A DNA stretch of 64,000 nt, taken from assembly GCA_031002005.1 (NCBI GenBank), contig CM061919.1:228530739-228594738 (forward strand). The letters are read 5' to 3'. The DNA comes from Vandiemenella viatica (Eukaryota > Arthropoda > Insecta > Orthoptera > Morabidae). A program made the position numbers and the translations under genes. The notes under the pieces were generated by a model. That model saw only the letters and a list, made by a program, of their open reading frames with translations. It was not told where the DNA came from and did not search any database. Each line of letters begins with the position of its first letter. The first letter of the stretch is position 1. Below, piece after piece: positions 44,702 through 55,164 of this stretch.

Positions 44702-45700
44702 TGGGAAAGTCATCCGAGAGTGGGAAAAATAACTTAAACAGCAGAACTATTGGATATCTATACAACTCAGACGACGCAAGCATGGTTTTAAAATTTCCTG
44801 CCTAGCCTTCGCAGATGATTTAGGCATACTAGCAGATGAAGAGACCACAGCAATTAAACATATAGAAACTCTCAAAGAATACGCTGAAAGAGTAGGCTTA
44901 CAAATATCCTTCCAAACAAACAATTTCATCTGCTCAAAACATCACACTCAAAATCTGGTCACAAAATATGGACGAATTCAGAGAGTCCCATATTTCAAGT
45001 ATCTGGGAGAAATCATCGAACCCACAGGAGGAGAGAAAATAGCACAGAAAGTTCGCATGCAAAAACTTAGGAGGGCTTACGGTAGAACCTACAACATATA
45101 TAATAAAAAATGTTTGTCCATATACACAAAAGTCAGATATTACAACACAGTTATCAAACCTGAAGCCCTGTATGTCCGCGAAACTTTAACACTACACAGG
45201 AAAGGTGACCTATAAAGCATTTTGAAAGAAGAACGCAAAATTATAAGAAAGATCCTTGGTCCAGAAAAAACAGATGACAGATATAGACTTAAATGTCGAA
45301 AAACAACAGAAACACTGTCAAACCTCGCGGCAGACATCAGGAAACGAAGATTAAGATTTTATGGACATATCCACAGACTTCCAGCAACAAGACTGATTCA
45401 TAAAATTGTGACGTATATAGAACAGCTAAAAACTATGCCCTGGGTCCAGGAGATCAAAAAAGACATGGAAAAAGCCCACATAAACTCATCAGAAATCGTA
45501 GACAAACATACAGAGAAAAAATTAACAAGTGGGAAGTACCGCCAGAGAATGAAGTCATTAAGAGACCGGGGACGAAGTGTACTGGAGAAAGGAAGAGAAT
45601 CCACGGAAAAAAATGAAAGCTATATGGAAACTTAGGAAACTGAATCGTTAAGGCTTTGCGTGATCCGACAGGGTCCAATTGCAGATAATAATAACAATAA
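44702..45700 (+). pseudogene. non-LTR retrotransposon RT, catalytic to C-terminal part (L-A)
   Basis: Reads GKVIREWEK, then CLAFADDLGILADEETTAIK (FADD catalytic motif intact), HIETLKEYAERVGLQISFQT, YFKYLGEIIEPTGGEKIAQK, IYTKVRYYNTVIKPEALYVR, a stop, then EERKIIRKILGPEKTDDRYR, RKRRLRFYGHIHRL and a lysine-rich end. It ends in GCAGATAATAATAACAATAA. One or two stops; otherwise the best-preserved L-A copy. 5'-truncated. Confidence 0.82.
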
Positions 45701-46106
45701 TATATTTGGAACTCGGAAACGACTCTAATGCCATCTCGTAAACGTTTCAGGTACCAGTAAGCTGACTAATGTTAGTTAAGTTCTCTTTTCTTACTGCACA
45801 GAACTCATATCTTTAAAAGAATAATTTTTGTACACTATCTGACCCGTACGAATATCATCGTGGTCAGTCACAGAATGATAACATAATAATGTGGAAATAA
45901 GTAAATGCAAGTATTTTTATTAATGAAAGTATTTTATTTTGAAATATCACTTTTACTGTAAAAAGTCGTTATCATTAAATACTAAATGTTTAAACATGTA
46001 ACATTTTAAAAGTACCGTAGGTATTTAAAAAAAATTGGCTTTGTCAGATGTCCTTTTTTCAATTTTCTTTACTTTACAAAACTTCTTTGAAAACAATTTT
46101 GGCAGT
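45701..46106. other. unassigned, contains repeat copy at 45917-45993
   Basis: AT-rich; holds the second copy of the 77-bp repeat described at 43278. It lies between the LINE tail and the Helitron helicase remnant. Confidence 0.4.
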
Positions 46107-46495
46107 TCAAATGTGATCATCGTTGTCTTTTTGACCGTATGTCTCCTCGACACAAAAATAAAAATTAATGGACCTACAAACTTGTGAAAAAGCCACGGAT
46201 GGGTGTCCGTACGATAAAACGGGTTCTGGTAAATACAGTCCTGCCTTTTGAAGCGTCTGACCTTGCGCTTTATTAATGTTTATAACGAAAGTTACCTCTA
46301 TTATGCATTGTTTCTTACCATTTGAAAGACACGGTTGATCAGAAGATGTGAGCATAATGCCAGGTATGAGCATAGTTTTATCGGAGTGAATGAATTTAGC
46401 ACTGACGAAATGTTCGTCTAAGCGAATTATCGCAGATCTTGCACCATTAATTAATCCCTGATTAGCATTAAGATTTGTACGTAACATCATAACGT
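46107..46495 (-). pseudogene. Helitron PIF1-like helicase C-terminal fragment
   Basis: Minus strand: MLRTNLNANQGLINGARSAI, DKTMLIPGIMLTSSDQPCLS, then TFVININKAQGQTLQKAGLY, LPEPVLSYGHPSVAFSQV. These match the last SF1 helicase motifs of Helitron Rep-helicase proteins (pattern INK.QGQ...GLYL..P.FSHGQ.YVA.SRV). An ATP-binding domain and HUH nuclease are absent. A chromosomal PIF1 origin is less likely. Confidence 0.8.
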
Positions 46496-47722
46496 CCGGG
46501 CATTCAGATTGGGGTTTTGTTATTTAATAAGAATTCTACTTAGCTAATCATCCGCGAAGAAATAACTGCCAGAAGTGAAAGAAAAGGGCACATTTCGTTT
46601 AAATCAACATATCAATAATATTATTAGTTACTTTTGTTTATTTATATTCGTTCGGTGTAGATATTTCCTTACTCTGTCCAGAGATACCGCTATAACAGTG
46701 AACTAAGAAACAAATACGTTACATCATTTCAGAGTTATGAGCATTATTAATAACAATCAGGTAGCGAAGAACTGACAATATCCTGCGTTCAATGGGCTGA
46801 GAGGCCAGTTTTTAATAAAAATCCAGAGCCCTCTAAAATTCATGGTGCGAATAATACCGATATTGACAAACCTCAAGTACCGAAATCAGCACGACGGATT
46901 CATTCGCAGGAGCGCAACTGGAATATCATCGTGAATTTGTGGTATGAAGATATAGTACGCAAAAGAAACACCAAGTCGGCGTTATAGAAACAGGTTGGAA
47001 TATCACTGAGGCAGTTATTCCGTAGTGCAATGCGAGAGCGCTAAATGTGTTGTATAAGCAGACAGGCATGAAAGATCTGTTTCCGCTTCAAGTCTTTTGA
47101 ATTTATAAATGCAGTTGAATTAAACCCATTTCACATGCCACCTGCTGAATGCAGAGGAGAAACGTAATTTAAATGTAATTTCCCGGACTGTAATCTCGTC
47201 ATGGGATATAAGTTTTATGCGCAAAAGTGCCTAGTATTGCTACGCTAAGCAAGAAGTGAAGCAACTTATTCGTAATTATTTCTTGGGGCTTTAGCAGATG
47301 CAATGAATATTAATTAAGGTCAATTAGAGTAGAAAAGAAACGAGAAACAAATCTCCTAGTATACGGAACAAGGTTAAATAGATGTTATAGCATAGTAACT
47401 ACCTTTTTCTCTTTTAAATTAGGAATAGTTTGAGGGATAGTAGCTGGCAACTACCAGCTGATTTTTTTTTTTCTTTCATCATGAAAATCTGGATTACAGT
47501 CATTTAACCAGACAGATTATATTTATTGTTAAAACGTAGTAATCAATAATGAAGATGGTATGTTACGGCAAACAATATATCCGGGCTTGAAAATGCTAAA
47601 TGGGAGTACTTTATTCCTAGATAGCTTTCTTCCTTTTTCAGATGAGCTCATCCCTTGAATAACATTTAGAAATGATTTCCCAGGCTTCCCCGGCCGTCTT
47701 TGTTAATGATTAGGCCTACTAC
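46496..47722. other. unassigned AT-rich stretch
   Basis: No gene, TIR or SINE recognised. Confidence 0.3.
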
Positions 47723-48196
47723 ATTTTCGAGGTATGCCGATTTGTTTATTTGATAATGTAAGCCCTGCGATGCTTGGCGTTCGTTGCTATGTCAACATAA
47801 ATAGTATCTCTGACAAACGTTGTAAATGGTAGTCGAAAGCTTAAATCATGGGTGGCCAACCCAAATGACCTTGCGGGCCACTTTGGAAATGTATCATACT
47901 CCGCGGGCCGCATATAAAATTATAAGTCCCCACTAGAGACTTTTTTTTTTAGTGAAAAAATTGAAACGAGTTATTATTGTGTTTACTATTATTATTACAT
48001 GTAAACCTAGATAATAAAATAATAATGATACTAAACGCACATTGTAAAGAAATATGTAACACTAAAAATGAAATATAAAAAATATTTTGTAAAAGTGTGA
48101 TGAATCTCGCGGGCCAGAAAAATATTCAAGGCGGGCCGCGGGTTGGCCACCCCTGGCTTAAATTATCAAATAAACAATGCGGCACACCCCGAAAAT
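47723..48196. mobile_element. TIR element hosting a hAT MITE
   Basis: ATTTTCGAGGTATGCCGATT, TGTTTATTTGATAAT (47723-47758) is inverted at 48160-48196 (ATTATCAAATAAACAATGCG, GCACACCCCGAAAAT). Between the left arm and the hAT is only about 80 bp. Class unknown. Confidence 0.55.
47847..48155. mobile_element. hAT MITE, 309 bp, perfect 8-bp TSD
   Basis: GCTTAAAT at 47839-47846 and 48156-48163. Ends CATGGGTGGCCAACCC and GGGTTGGCCACCCCTG are inverted, with GCGGGCC motifs just inside both. The CAGGGGTGGCCAAC-type terminus is a known hAT style. Interior AT-rich and non-coding. Confidence 0.92.
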
Positions 48197-48349
48197 CTCG
48201 AAATCATTAACTTTTAGAAAGTAATGAAAAGGTGCGAGTGTGTGTACATAATTTATTGGGTATATCTTTTACGTAATTTGGTAAGGTGTATAAAGATTTT
48301 ACGAGTGGAAAATATACTATAAAAATGCAATGTTCTTGATTTTCATATC

Positions 48350-48560
48350 ATATATATTATTTCTAAAAGCTATTTTTTTTTGTAACGAGCCATCTTTCTC
48401 CCTTCATACTTAACCAAAATCGATAAATGAGGTGTTGTGTTTGCTTTAGGCTGCGTCAACGACTGCGTTATTAGCGTCCACCAATAAATGAGGTATCATT
48501 TCAAAGATTAGGTTCTGTGCTTCGATAACTTCATTAATATTATTAAGAAAGGATTTTTTT
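48350..48560 (-). repeat. dispersed repeat Z, copy 2, with a small insertion
   Basis: Inverted relative to 31620-31785. An insertion of about 50 bp is bounded by ATAAATGAGGT on both sides (about 48425 and 48486), looking like an 11-bp duplication. The inserted text GCGTCAACGACTGCGTTATT is GC-richer. Confidence 0.55.
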
Positions 48561-48591
48561 TGAAGCTCAGTAATTATGAATAATCAAGGCC

Positions 48592-48640
48592 ACGGCTCAC
48601 AGGAGACCAAAATGGAGCTACGTGGCTTATGGACGCTCCC
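48592..48640 (-). repeat. solo end of family Y element
   Basis: Complement reads AAGGGAGCGTCCATAAGCCA then CGTAGCTCCATTTTGG, matching the left end of 11233-11601 including CTCCATTTTGG. No partner end nearby. Confidence 0.6.
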
Positions 48641-48769
48641 TTGGAAAGAGAGAAGTTGAAAAATCCAGAAAAAGAGAGTTGAAGTGAAAACGCAACAGTC
48701 TTCGAGCCTAATCGATGAACTGAAGTGAAGAAGTAGTACCAGAATACTATTATTGTTTTGGCCTGCATA

Positions 48770-48985
48770 TTGCTTGCGGTGTGTATCGACAGGTGTCGTG
48801 CACCGCAGTGCGGTAGGCTGCAGACACTTGACAGTCCGCCGGCACCGCGCCGGGTCCTCGTCAGACGCCCATTGTGGCGCGGCAGCTGAACCTCCGCCGG
48901 GGCAGCTGCCACAAAGAAGAGAGCGCGCAGCTGCTCGGGTATCGCCTGCGCTCCAATCCCGCTGATGGCCGCACGTGTAGTGGAG
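48770..48985. promoter_or_regulatory. CpG-rich island
   Basis: GC-rich patch (CCGCCGGCACCGCGCCGGG, GCGCGCAGCTGCTCGGG). No gene recognised. It lies 270 bp upstream of the mariner. Confidence 0.2.
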
Positions 48986-49255
48986 GCTGATACCATTAGA
49001 TACACTCCGGGGCGCTGAGACCCACCTTACACGCTACACAGGTTCCTCTCTCTCCACCCTCATCCTAAACGTACCTCCACGTCTTCACAGCCAGTTTTAC
49101 CCTCCGTTGCTTAGTAAACTAAGCTTACCGGTTCCTGTATCCTGTTTTCTTATGGTTCAGTCTACCTTCACAGATTCGCTCCATGCCTCTGTCAAACCCT
49201 CAAATTCTCAACCACCTAAGCAAAAAATTTGTAATATTGCTCACTACTCACTTTA

Positions 49256-50570
49256 CGAGGCGTATTTTTTAAGTAAGTACCGTTTTGTCACACCGTGGAT
49301 GCAGCGCTACGGTCGGCGTTCCGCGCATGCGCACTGGGTACCTGCATCTCTTGCCTACGCACTGACGCCATTACAGTCTAATTCTTTCTTGTTTACGTTG
49401 TTCACCGAGTGTTTAAGATGCCTCCGATAATCGTGAGTCCCGCCGACTATGAAGTACGGGCTGTTATAAGATTTCTTTATGCTAAAGGCCTAAAACCGAT
49501 TGATATTCATCGTGAGATCTGTGCAGTTTACGGACAAAACATTATGAGTGATGGAATGGTGAGAAAGTTGGTGAGAGCATTTAAAGATGGCCGCACAAAT
49601 GTGTATGATGAACAACGGAGTGGGCGTCCTTCGGACGTGAATGAAAGTTTGGTGCAGAAAGTGGACAATAAAGTGAGAGAAAACAGACGCTTTACGATTT
49701 CCTCCTTGTGTGATGACTTTCCTAATGTTTCTCGTAGTGTTTTGTATGGCATTGTGACCGAGGACTTGAATTACCGAAAATTGTGCTCACATTGGGTACC
49801 GAAAATGTTAACGGATGTGCACAAAACCAAACGTTTAGGCAGTGACGGTACCACAACGATGGTGATGATTTCTTAAGCCAAATTGTTACGGGGGATGAGA
49901 CATGGGTGGCCTACGTCACACCTGAATCAAAGCAACAGTCCATGGAATGGCGGCATTCAGATTCACCCAAAAAAGTGAAGTTATAGCAAACGATTTCTGC
50001 CCGGAAAATCATGTGCACAGTTTTTTGGGACAGAAAAGGAGTATTGCTTGTGGAATTTCTGCCTTGTAATGAGACAGTCAATGCAGCAGCTTATTGTGAG
50101 ACATTGAACAATCTGCGCCGTTCAATCCAGAACAAAAGACGTGGCAAGTTGAGCAAGGGCATCGTTTTGCTGCATGACAATGCCCGTCCACATGTGGCTA
50201 ATAAGACCAAAGATCTCATCACATCTTTTCGATGGGAAACTCTAGATCATCCTCCGTACAGTCCTGATCTGGCGCCCAGTGACTACCATCTGTTCCTGCA
50301 CTTGAAGAAACACCTGGGCGGTCAGCGTCTTGAAGACGATAACGAAGTCAAAACAGTTGTGATGCAGTGGTTCACAGGCGGCAGACTTCTATGAGGAGGG
50401 TTTTCAAAAACTGGTAATACGTTATGACAAGTGCCTCAATATTGAAGGGAATTATGTAGAAAAGTAGAGTAAGGTACAGGCTTTCATGTAAAAATAAAAT
50501 TATTGAGATATATTTGCACGTCTTTTTTTAATTTCAAAACGGTACTTACTTAAAAAAACATGCCTCCTCG
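49256..50570 (+). mobile_element. mariner element, structurally complete, 1315 bp
   Basis: TA at 49254-49255 and 50571-50572 flanks it. TIRs share TTTAAGTAAGTACCGTTTTG after a less similar outer part (CGAGGCGTA versus CGAGGAGGCATG). The interior is one transposase pseudogene. Length and layout are those of a full mariner. It cannot move by itself but could be mobilised in trans if the TIRs are still recognised. Confidence 0.95.
49418..50467 (+). pseudogene. mariner transposase, DD34D, frameshifted
   Basis: ATG at 49418 (MPPIIVSPADYEVRA). The N-terminal helix-turn-helix region (IDIHREICAVYGQ, SGRPSDVNESLVQKVD, RFTISSLCDDF) and the linker WVPKMLTDVHK are intact. A short deletion near 49840 shifts frame. 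The next frame has IVTGDETWVAYVTPESKQQS (first Asp), then a TAG near 49984, ARKIMCTVFWDRKGVLLVEF, HDNARPHVA (second Asp, 50176-50178), YSPDLAPSDYHLF (third Asp, 50281-50283; 34 residues between). A second frameshift near 50380 precedes the natural C-terminus and stop at 50465-50467. Confidence 0.95.
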
Positions 50571-50572
50571 TA

Positions 50573-50869
50573 TATCTGGATGCACGGGACTCCACCTGCC
50601 AAGTCGAATCAACGGCGGCACTGCCTACCCTTTTCTTGAAGCGATTCAGACCATTTTTGTACGTCAGTTTCTTCGGTTTTATTGATGCTACATGCCTCAA
50701 ATTACTATTGTATAAAAGTATCTGCAATATTAGCAAACATATTAAGTTTTGTTTCCTTCGTGTTCTTACTTTGGATGTTATTCATATGCGAAGTTCACAG
50801 ATTTTATTATACACTCACTCACTCATGATCTACAAAACTCTGAGGTATTTCCCTTAGACGTAGAAAGCT
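50573..50869. other. unassigned stretch
   Basis: AT-rich after 50640; no element recognised. Confidence 0.3.
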
Positions 50870-51400
50870 GGAATTTGGTGCACAAATCTTTTTACCCCCA
50901 AATTATAAGAAACGTCAAAAACTCATAAATTTCCACAAAGTTACCCCTTATGTGCTCTCAAAAGTACCTAATGCCTTTATAGTCTTAGATTTTCATTATA
51001 GACAGAGCTTACCAAGTTTAACCAATGTATTAAATTTTACTCCTTTCCCCTTCTAACTTCGGAAGTTAGAGAAATAAAAATAAAAAAAATAAATCTGACT
51101 ACCACACTCCGAAATCAAAATTCTACTGTACTTGCAGCGGTCCTATAAACTGGTAATTTGGCACGCACATTTGGTTTCTTCCCCGAATTATAAGAAAAAA
51201 GTCCAGTATTTGTGATTTTCCTTGTATTTATTCAATGGTAATCCAAAACATAACAAAAAGTGGCGCATATTTGTACGTTAATTGCTTGATGAGGCTATAT
51301 GCCTGAAATTTCTTTTATGCATAGAGTTCAGCAAGTTTAACTAACAAATTAAATTTGACTTTGTTCCTATGCTTCGTTTGGAGGTTACATTTGAGTGACG
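50870..51400 (+). repeat. two degenerate tandem copies of a ~285-bp unit
   Basis: AAATTATAAGAAACGTC (about 50899) aligns with GAATTATAAGAAAAAAGTCC (about 51184). AAGTTTAACCAATGTATTAA (51015) aligns with AAGTTTAACTAACAAATTAA (51332). Order and spacing are kept, with many substitutions. Non-coding. Confidence 0.6.
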
Positions 51401-51424
51401 ATTCAGAAAAAGATCAACTTACAA

Positions 51425-51600
51425 AAAGAAATGAGATCCCACAAAAACAATTCTTGTAAAAATAAGTCAACTCACGTGCTTTCTCAGTAACAAAAGGTTA
51501 TGAGATTTTGTTCTGAACCAAGTCTAAGCTGTATTGACTTCACTTTCTGGAACAGAATGGCTTCTCTCCGTCTTATAGGTAGATTATTTAGAAAAATAAT
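51425..51600 (-). repeat. inverted repeat arm (partner 53528-53700)
   Basis: The complement shares TCAGAACAA.ATCTCATAAC, TTTTTAC.AGAATTGTTTTTGTG, AGAGAAGCCATT, and TCTATAAGA-type blocks with 53528-53700. Divergence is moderate. The arms enclose about 1.9 kb that contains the L-A LINE at 52139-53490. Confidence 0.65.
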
Positions 51601-52138
51601 AATAACAATAATAAAAACAACTGATGACTTGTCCTTATGGCTGTCATTATTTTTATTGAAATGAAAGGCATGTTATATATGACTTGCTTAAGTTACCCAC
51701 GTTTTTATGTAAGAAATCGGGTACTAGTGTATGGAGGTGGTAAATTTTCGCTTCCATCCACCACTATTAATTCTGCCAACGTATACACATTGCCTCCAAT
51801 AGATTTCAGTACCATAACAAAGTGAAAATATTGTATTTTTACATGAACTTTTTCTCTCAGAATTTGATGTATTTATACTAACGCAGCAGACAAGATGTGG
51901 ACATTTTAGTCGACTTTCTTAAGCTGAGTAAAAAATAAATAAAAATAGAGTTCTTTTCTCGCAGTTAGAAAATTGTAAACTATCTTTAAACAAGCTTTCA
52001 GTTATTAGCTATTTATGTGAAATTATAATACACTCTTGGTTTTGTATCTGTCCAACCTGAAAGACGACTCATGGAAATTTTGACCGTGTATATTTGTAAG
52101 TTTGATTAAGCAAGAAATTTAATATATTTATATAGGGT
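51601..52138. other. unassigned stretch between the inverted arm and the LINE
   Basis: AT-rich; contains an ATAATAATAACAATAATAAAA run at about 51593-51617 and no recognised coding. Confidence 0.3.
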
Positions 52139-53490
52139 TTACCCCCGATCCAAAGTTAAGTTTTTAGGAGAACTGTCAGATCCCATTGAGATCATAACTG
52201 GAGTAAGGCAAGGTAACGGACTACCCCGCTATTGTTCAACTGCGTCTTGGAAAAGGTCATCAGGGAATGGCGGAAAGTGATGTGTTAGTCAAACATCCTA
52301 AACGGAATTAGACTATGATACCAAAACAATGGCTTGACATTTGAATGTCTCGCTTTTGCGGATGATACTGTGTTCTTTGCAAGAGATCTGGAGACTGCAA
52401 TCAAACAGATAGAACTCTTGAAGGAAACAGCTGAGAAAGCAGGACTACAAATATGGTTTGAGAAAACGGAATACATGAACATAGACGCAAAAGAACAGAC
52501 ATGGACAGTGAAAAATAAATATTCTGATATTAAAAGAACACAGATGTTCAAATACCTTGGTGAAATTTTGACTCCCAATGTTAACGAAAAGGCTAGATGG
52601 AAACAGCTTTCAGGATTTGTCAAAAGACATACAAATCGAAATTACTCTCCCATCAGTTTTTTTAGCTGCTTAACGTCTCTCTAATAGCGAGGCCTTTAGA
52701 GACGGGAAAGGATGGGGGGGGGGGGGGCGGCAAGGAACGGGAAGGAATTCGGCCATGGCCTTTTGAAGGAAGCATCCCGGCATTTGCCTGGAGTGATTTG
52801 GGAAACCATGGAAAACCCAAATCTGGATGCCCGGACGGGGATTCGAGCCACCGTCCTCCAGAACGCTAGCCGTTACACCAGCACGCTCGGTTTTCCCATC
52901 AGGCGAAATACAAGCACTATAGTACAGCAGTGAAGCCAGAATGTTTATACGCAGCTCAAACACTAGCCAGAAAGGGATTGACGGAAATAGAAAAGAAAGT
53001 TTCTAAGGAAAATCTTGGGACCAAAAAAAAGTGACAGGAAGCGAATTTAACTACCGTTTGAGATCGAACCAAGAATTATATGACAATTTTGAATAGGTAT
53101 CAAACACAATGAAAGAAGATTAGCTTTCTATGGACATATCAAGAGAACGGAACCAGAAAGAATTGCAAAGAAAATACTCAACTTTCTAGAGAACTGGAAG
53201 ACTCAAGTTCCATGGGTGAAGGAGGTCCATCAGGATCTGAAAAGATGTGGGATCAGCATAGAAGACATCCAAGACAGGGAATTATTCAGAGGAAAAATTG
53301 CGGAGGTAAAGGATCTGACTGAAGAAAAAGGAGGGCATTTTCAGAGGAAGAAAAAGCAAGAGTGAGCCAGAGTATGAAAGAGTACAGGTAACGGAGGAAG
53401 AAAACTCAGTAGATGAAGTGAAGTTGCGTAGTCGTTGTCCACAGATGGCTGAAACGAAAAAGGGGGGGGGGAGATAGGGTTTACTGAAAC
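52139..53490 (+). pseudogene. non-LTR retrotransposon RT fragment (L-A) split by a SINE
   Basis: Starts VKFLGELSDPIEIITGVRQG (RT finger/palm region), then LTFECLAFADDTVFFARDLE (FADD motif), QIELLKETAEKAGLQIWFEK, QMFKYLGEILTPNVNEKARW. Interrupted by S1a at 52657-52893, it resumes KYKHYSTAVKPECLYAAQTL, ERRLAFYGHIKRTEPERIAK, WVKEVHQDLKRCGISIEDIQ and ends EEKGGHFQRKKKQE. Several frameshifts. It extends further 5' than the other L-A copies. Confidence 0.82.
52657..52893 (-). mobile_element. S1a SINE nested in a LINE, 9-bp TSD
   Basis: TCCCATCAG at 52648-52656 and 52894-52902. Minus strand: head ACCGAGCGTGCTGGTGTAAC, box B altered (GGCTCGAATCC), middle, G/C-expanded CCCCCCCC run at 52714-52728, tail stem arms CGTCTCT/AGAGACG, short A-tail. 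Removing it restores the interrupted LINE order. Confidence 0.93.
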
Positions 53491-53527
53491 ATGGCATGCA
53501 TAGTAGCCAAATCACCAGAATTTTTTC

Positions 53528-53700
53528 CCTAAATAAACGGTCTATAAAAAGGAGAGAAACCATTGTTTCAGAAAGTGAATACAGACCGTAAAGTGTAGGC
53601 TTGGCTCAGAACAAGATCTCATAACTTTCTGTCATTGCGCTGGCACGAGACTTGGCATATTTTTACGGGAATTGTTTTTGTGAGATTAACCTTAGCACGA
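53528..53700 (+). repeat. inverted repeat arm (partner 51425-51600)
   Basis: TCTATAAAAAGGAGAGAAAC, CAGAAAGTGAATACAG, GCTCAGAACAAGATCTCATA and GGGAATTGTTTTTGTGAGAT are shared with the complement of 51425-51600. The preceding LINE ends about 40 bp upstream. Confidence 0.65.
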
Positions 53701-53993
53701 TAACACTAAATTTTTTAAAAAAATAAGTGAGGTTAAAACACTTATACTGTGCGGGTGAAAAAAATAGTTCTATTAAACAATACTCTCGGTATCAAAAGAA
53801 TTTTGGCTTACGCCGACCATAACATACCTAGGATTTGTGGAAGCTTTTGATGAAAAATTTGTTAAATTGATGATCTGAAAATTCTTTAAAAATTTACGCT
53901 GCTTGCTAAAGTTTACAGAAAAATTAAAGCGACTTTTTAGTCTTTACAATATGTACCTCTACCTATTCACCTTCAATCACTGAATGTAAACTG

Positions 53994-54027
<34 letters not shown>

Positions 54028-54629
54028 TAACGTGTACTAAAAATGTAATCTTCCTCTTCCTAACTCGCAACAGGAACGCGAAATAATATTTTAATCTATC
54101 CGATAAAAAATAACTGAGTGTAAAAAAATATTTCAGCACAACGATATGTTGTGTTCGTTTCCGTCTGATAAACAAAATAGCAAAACTGCCTCTAATTTCT
54201 AATTTTTAAACAAGAATGCTACTTTACAAGAGGTACCCTTATGCAAGGAATGTTGTTAAATGCGAGTCTGCTGCGTGGTTAACTCATATGTGAATACATC
54301 GGTAAGGCTCTATTCGCTTGAAAATCGCTGAAAACACATTGCTTACCACTTACACTACATAACCTTTACTTATCTCAAACTCTGGTACCAATATCCAAAG
54401 TTCTGTGCTAAACGCTGTATGCATTAACTAAGATATGTCACATTTAATAGTCAGTTTATCTTAAACTAGGATAAAGTAATGAGGTAGTACTACAAACATC
54501 ACAGTAAATGTTCTTGACTTGCGGTAGCGGCGACAGGAACAAGGAAAAGTTTGTTCTGATACTCACCTGAAATAAAGAGAAAGATACTTTTAAGAAACGC
54601 GCGGAAACTTGTGAAGCCTCAGAGACAAG
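53701..54629. other. unassigned AT-rich stretch with (TA)n
   Basis: A TA microsatellite at 53995-54025; otherwise no recognised feature. Confidence 0.5.
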
Positions 54630-54860
54630 ATTTTTTTTTTTTTAACTGCTTAACATCTCCTATAACAACTAGGTTTTTAGAGACGGGAAAGGATGGGGGG
54701 GCAAGAAATGGGAAGGAATTCGGCCATGGCATTTTGAAGGAAGCATCCCGGCATTCACCTGGAGTGATTTGGGGAAACCATGCAAAACCCAAATCTGGAT
54801 GCCCGGACGGGGATTCGAACCGCCGTCCTCCCGAATGCGAGGCCACCACCACGCTCGGTA
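54630..54860 (-). mobile_element. S1a SINE with 10-bp TSD
   Basis: CAGAGACAAG at 54620-54629 and 54861-54870. Minus strand: head ACCGAGCGTGGTGGTGG with a small deletion that removes part of box A, box B GGTTCGAATCCCC, middle, tail whose stem is partly lost (CATCTCC), T-run at 54631-54643. Confidence 0.93.
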
Positions 54861-54971
54861 CAGAGACAAGCACAAAGTGTGAACAGAGCCCTGTGGGAGG
54901 AAAGCTTCACGAGACTGACGTTCTAGTATTAGACGCTAATATAATGAACCCAACAAGGATGAAATCGCTAA

Positions 54972-54981
<10 letters not shown>

Positions 54982-55011
<30 letters not shown>
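54982..55011 (+). repeat. (TA)n microsatellite
   Basis: Perfect TA run, 30 bp. Confidence 0.95.
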
Positions 55012-55014
<3 letters not shown>

Positions 55015-55164
55015 AGGCTCAAGGACCAAAACACTCATTGAGCGAAAAAAAAAACACCCGACCACAACGCGCTCTGATTTCTTGAAAACGGCTACAACAC
55101 GTTATTCGCGTTATGACACTTACAAAAAATTGCTCCACACATGATAACTCACTATTTTTTAATT

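Noticed and set aside
54611..55144. 177-codon frame
   Set aside because: It reads through an S1a SINE and a TA microsatellite (IYIYIYIY), so it is an artefact of repeats.
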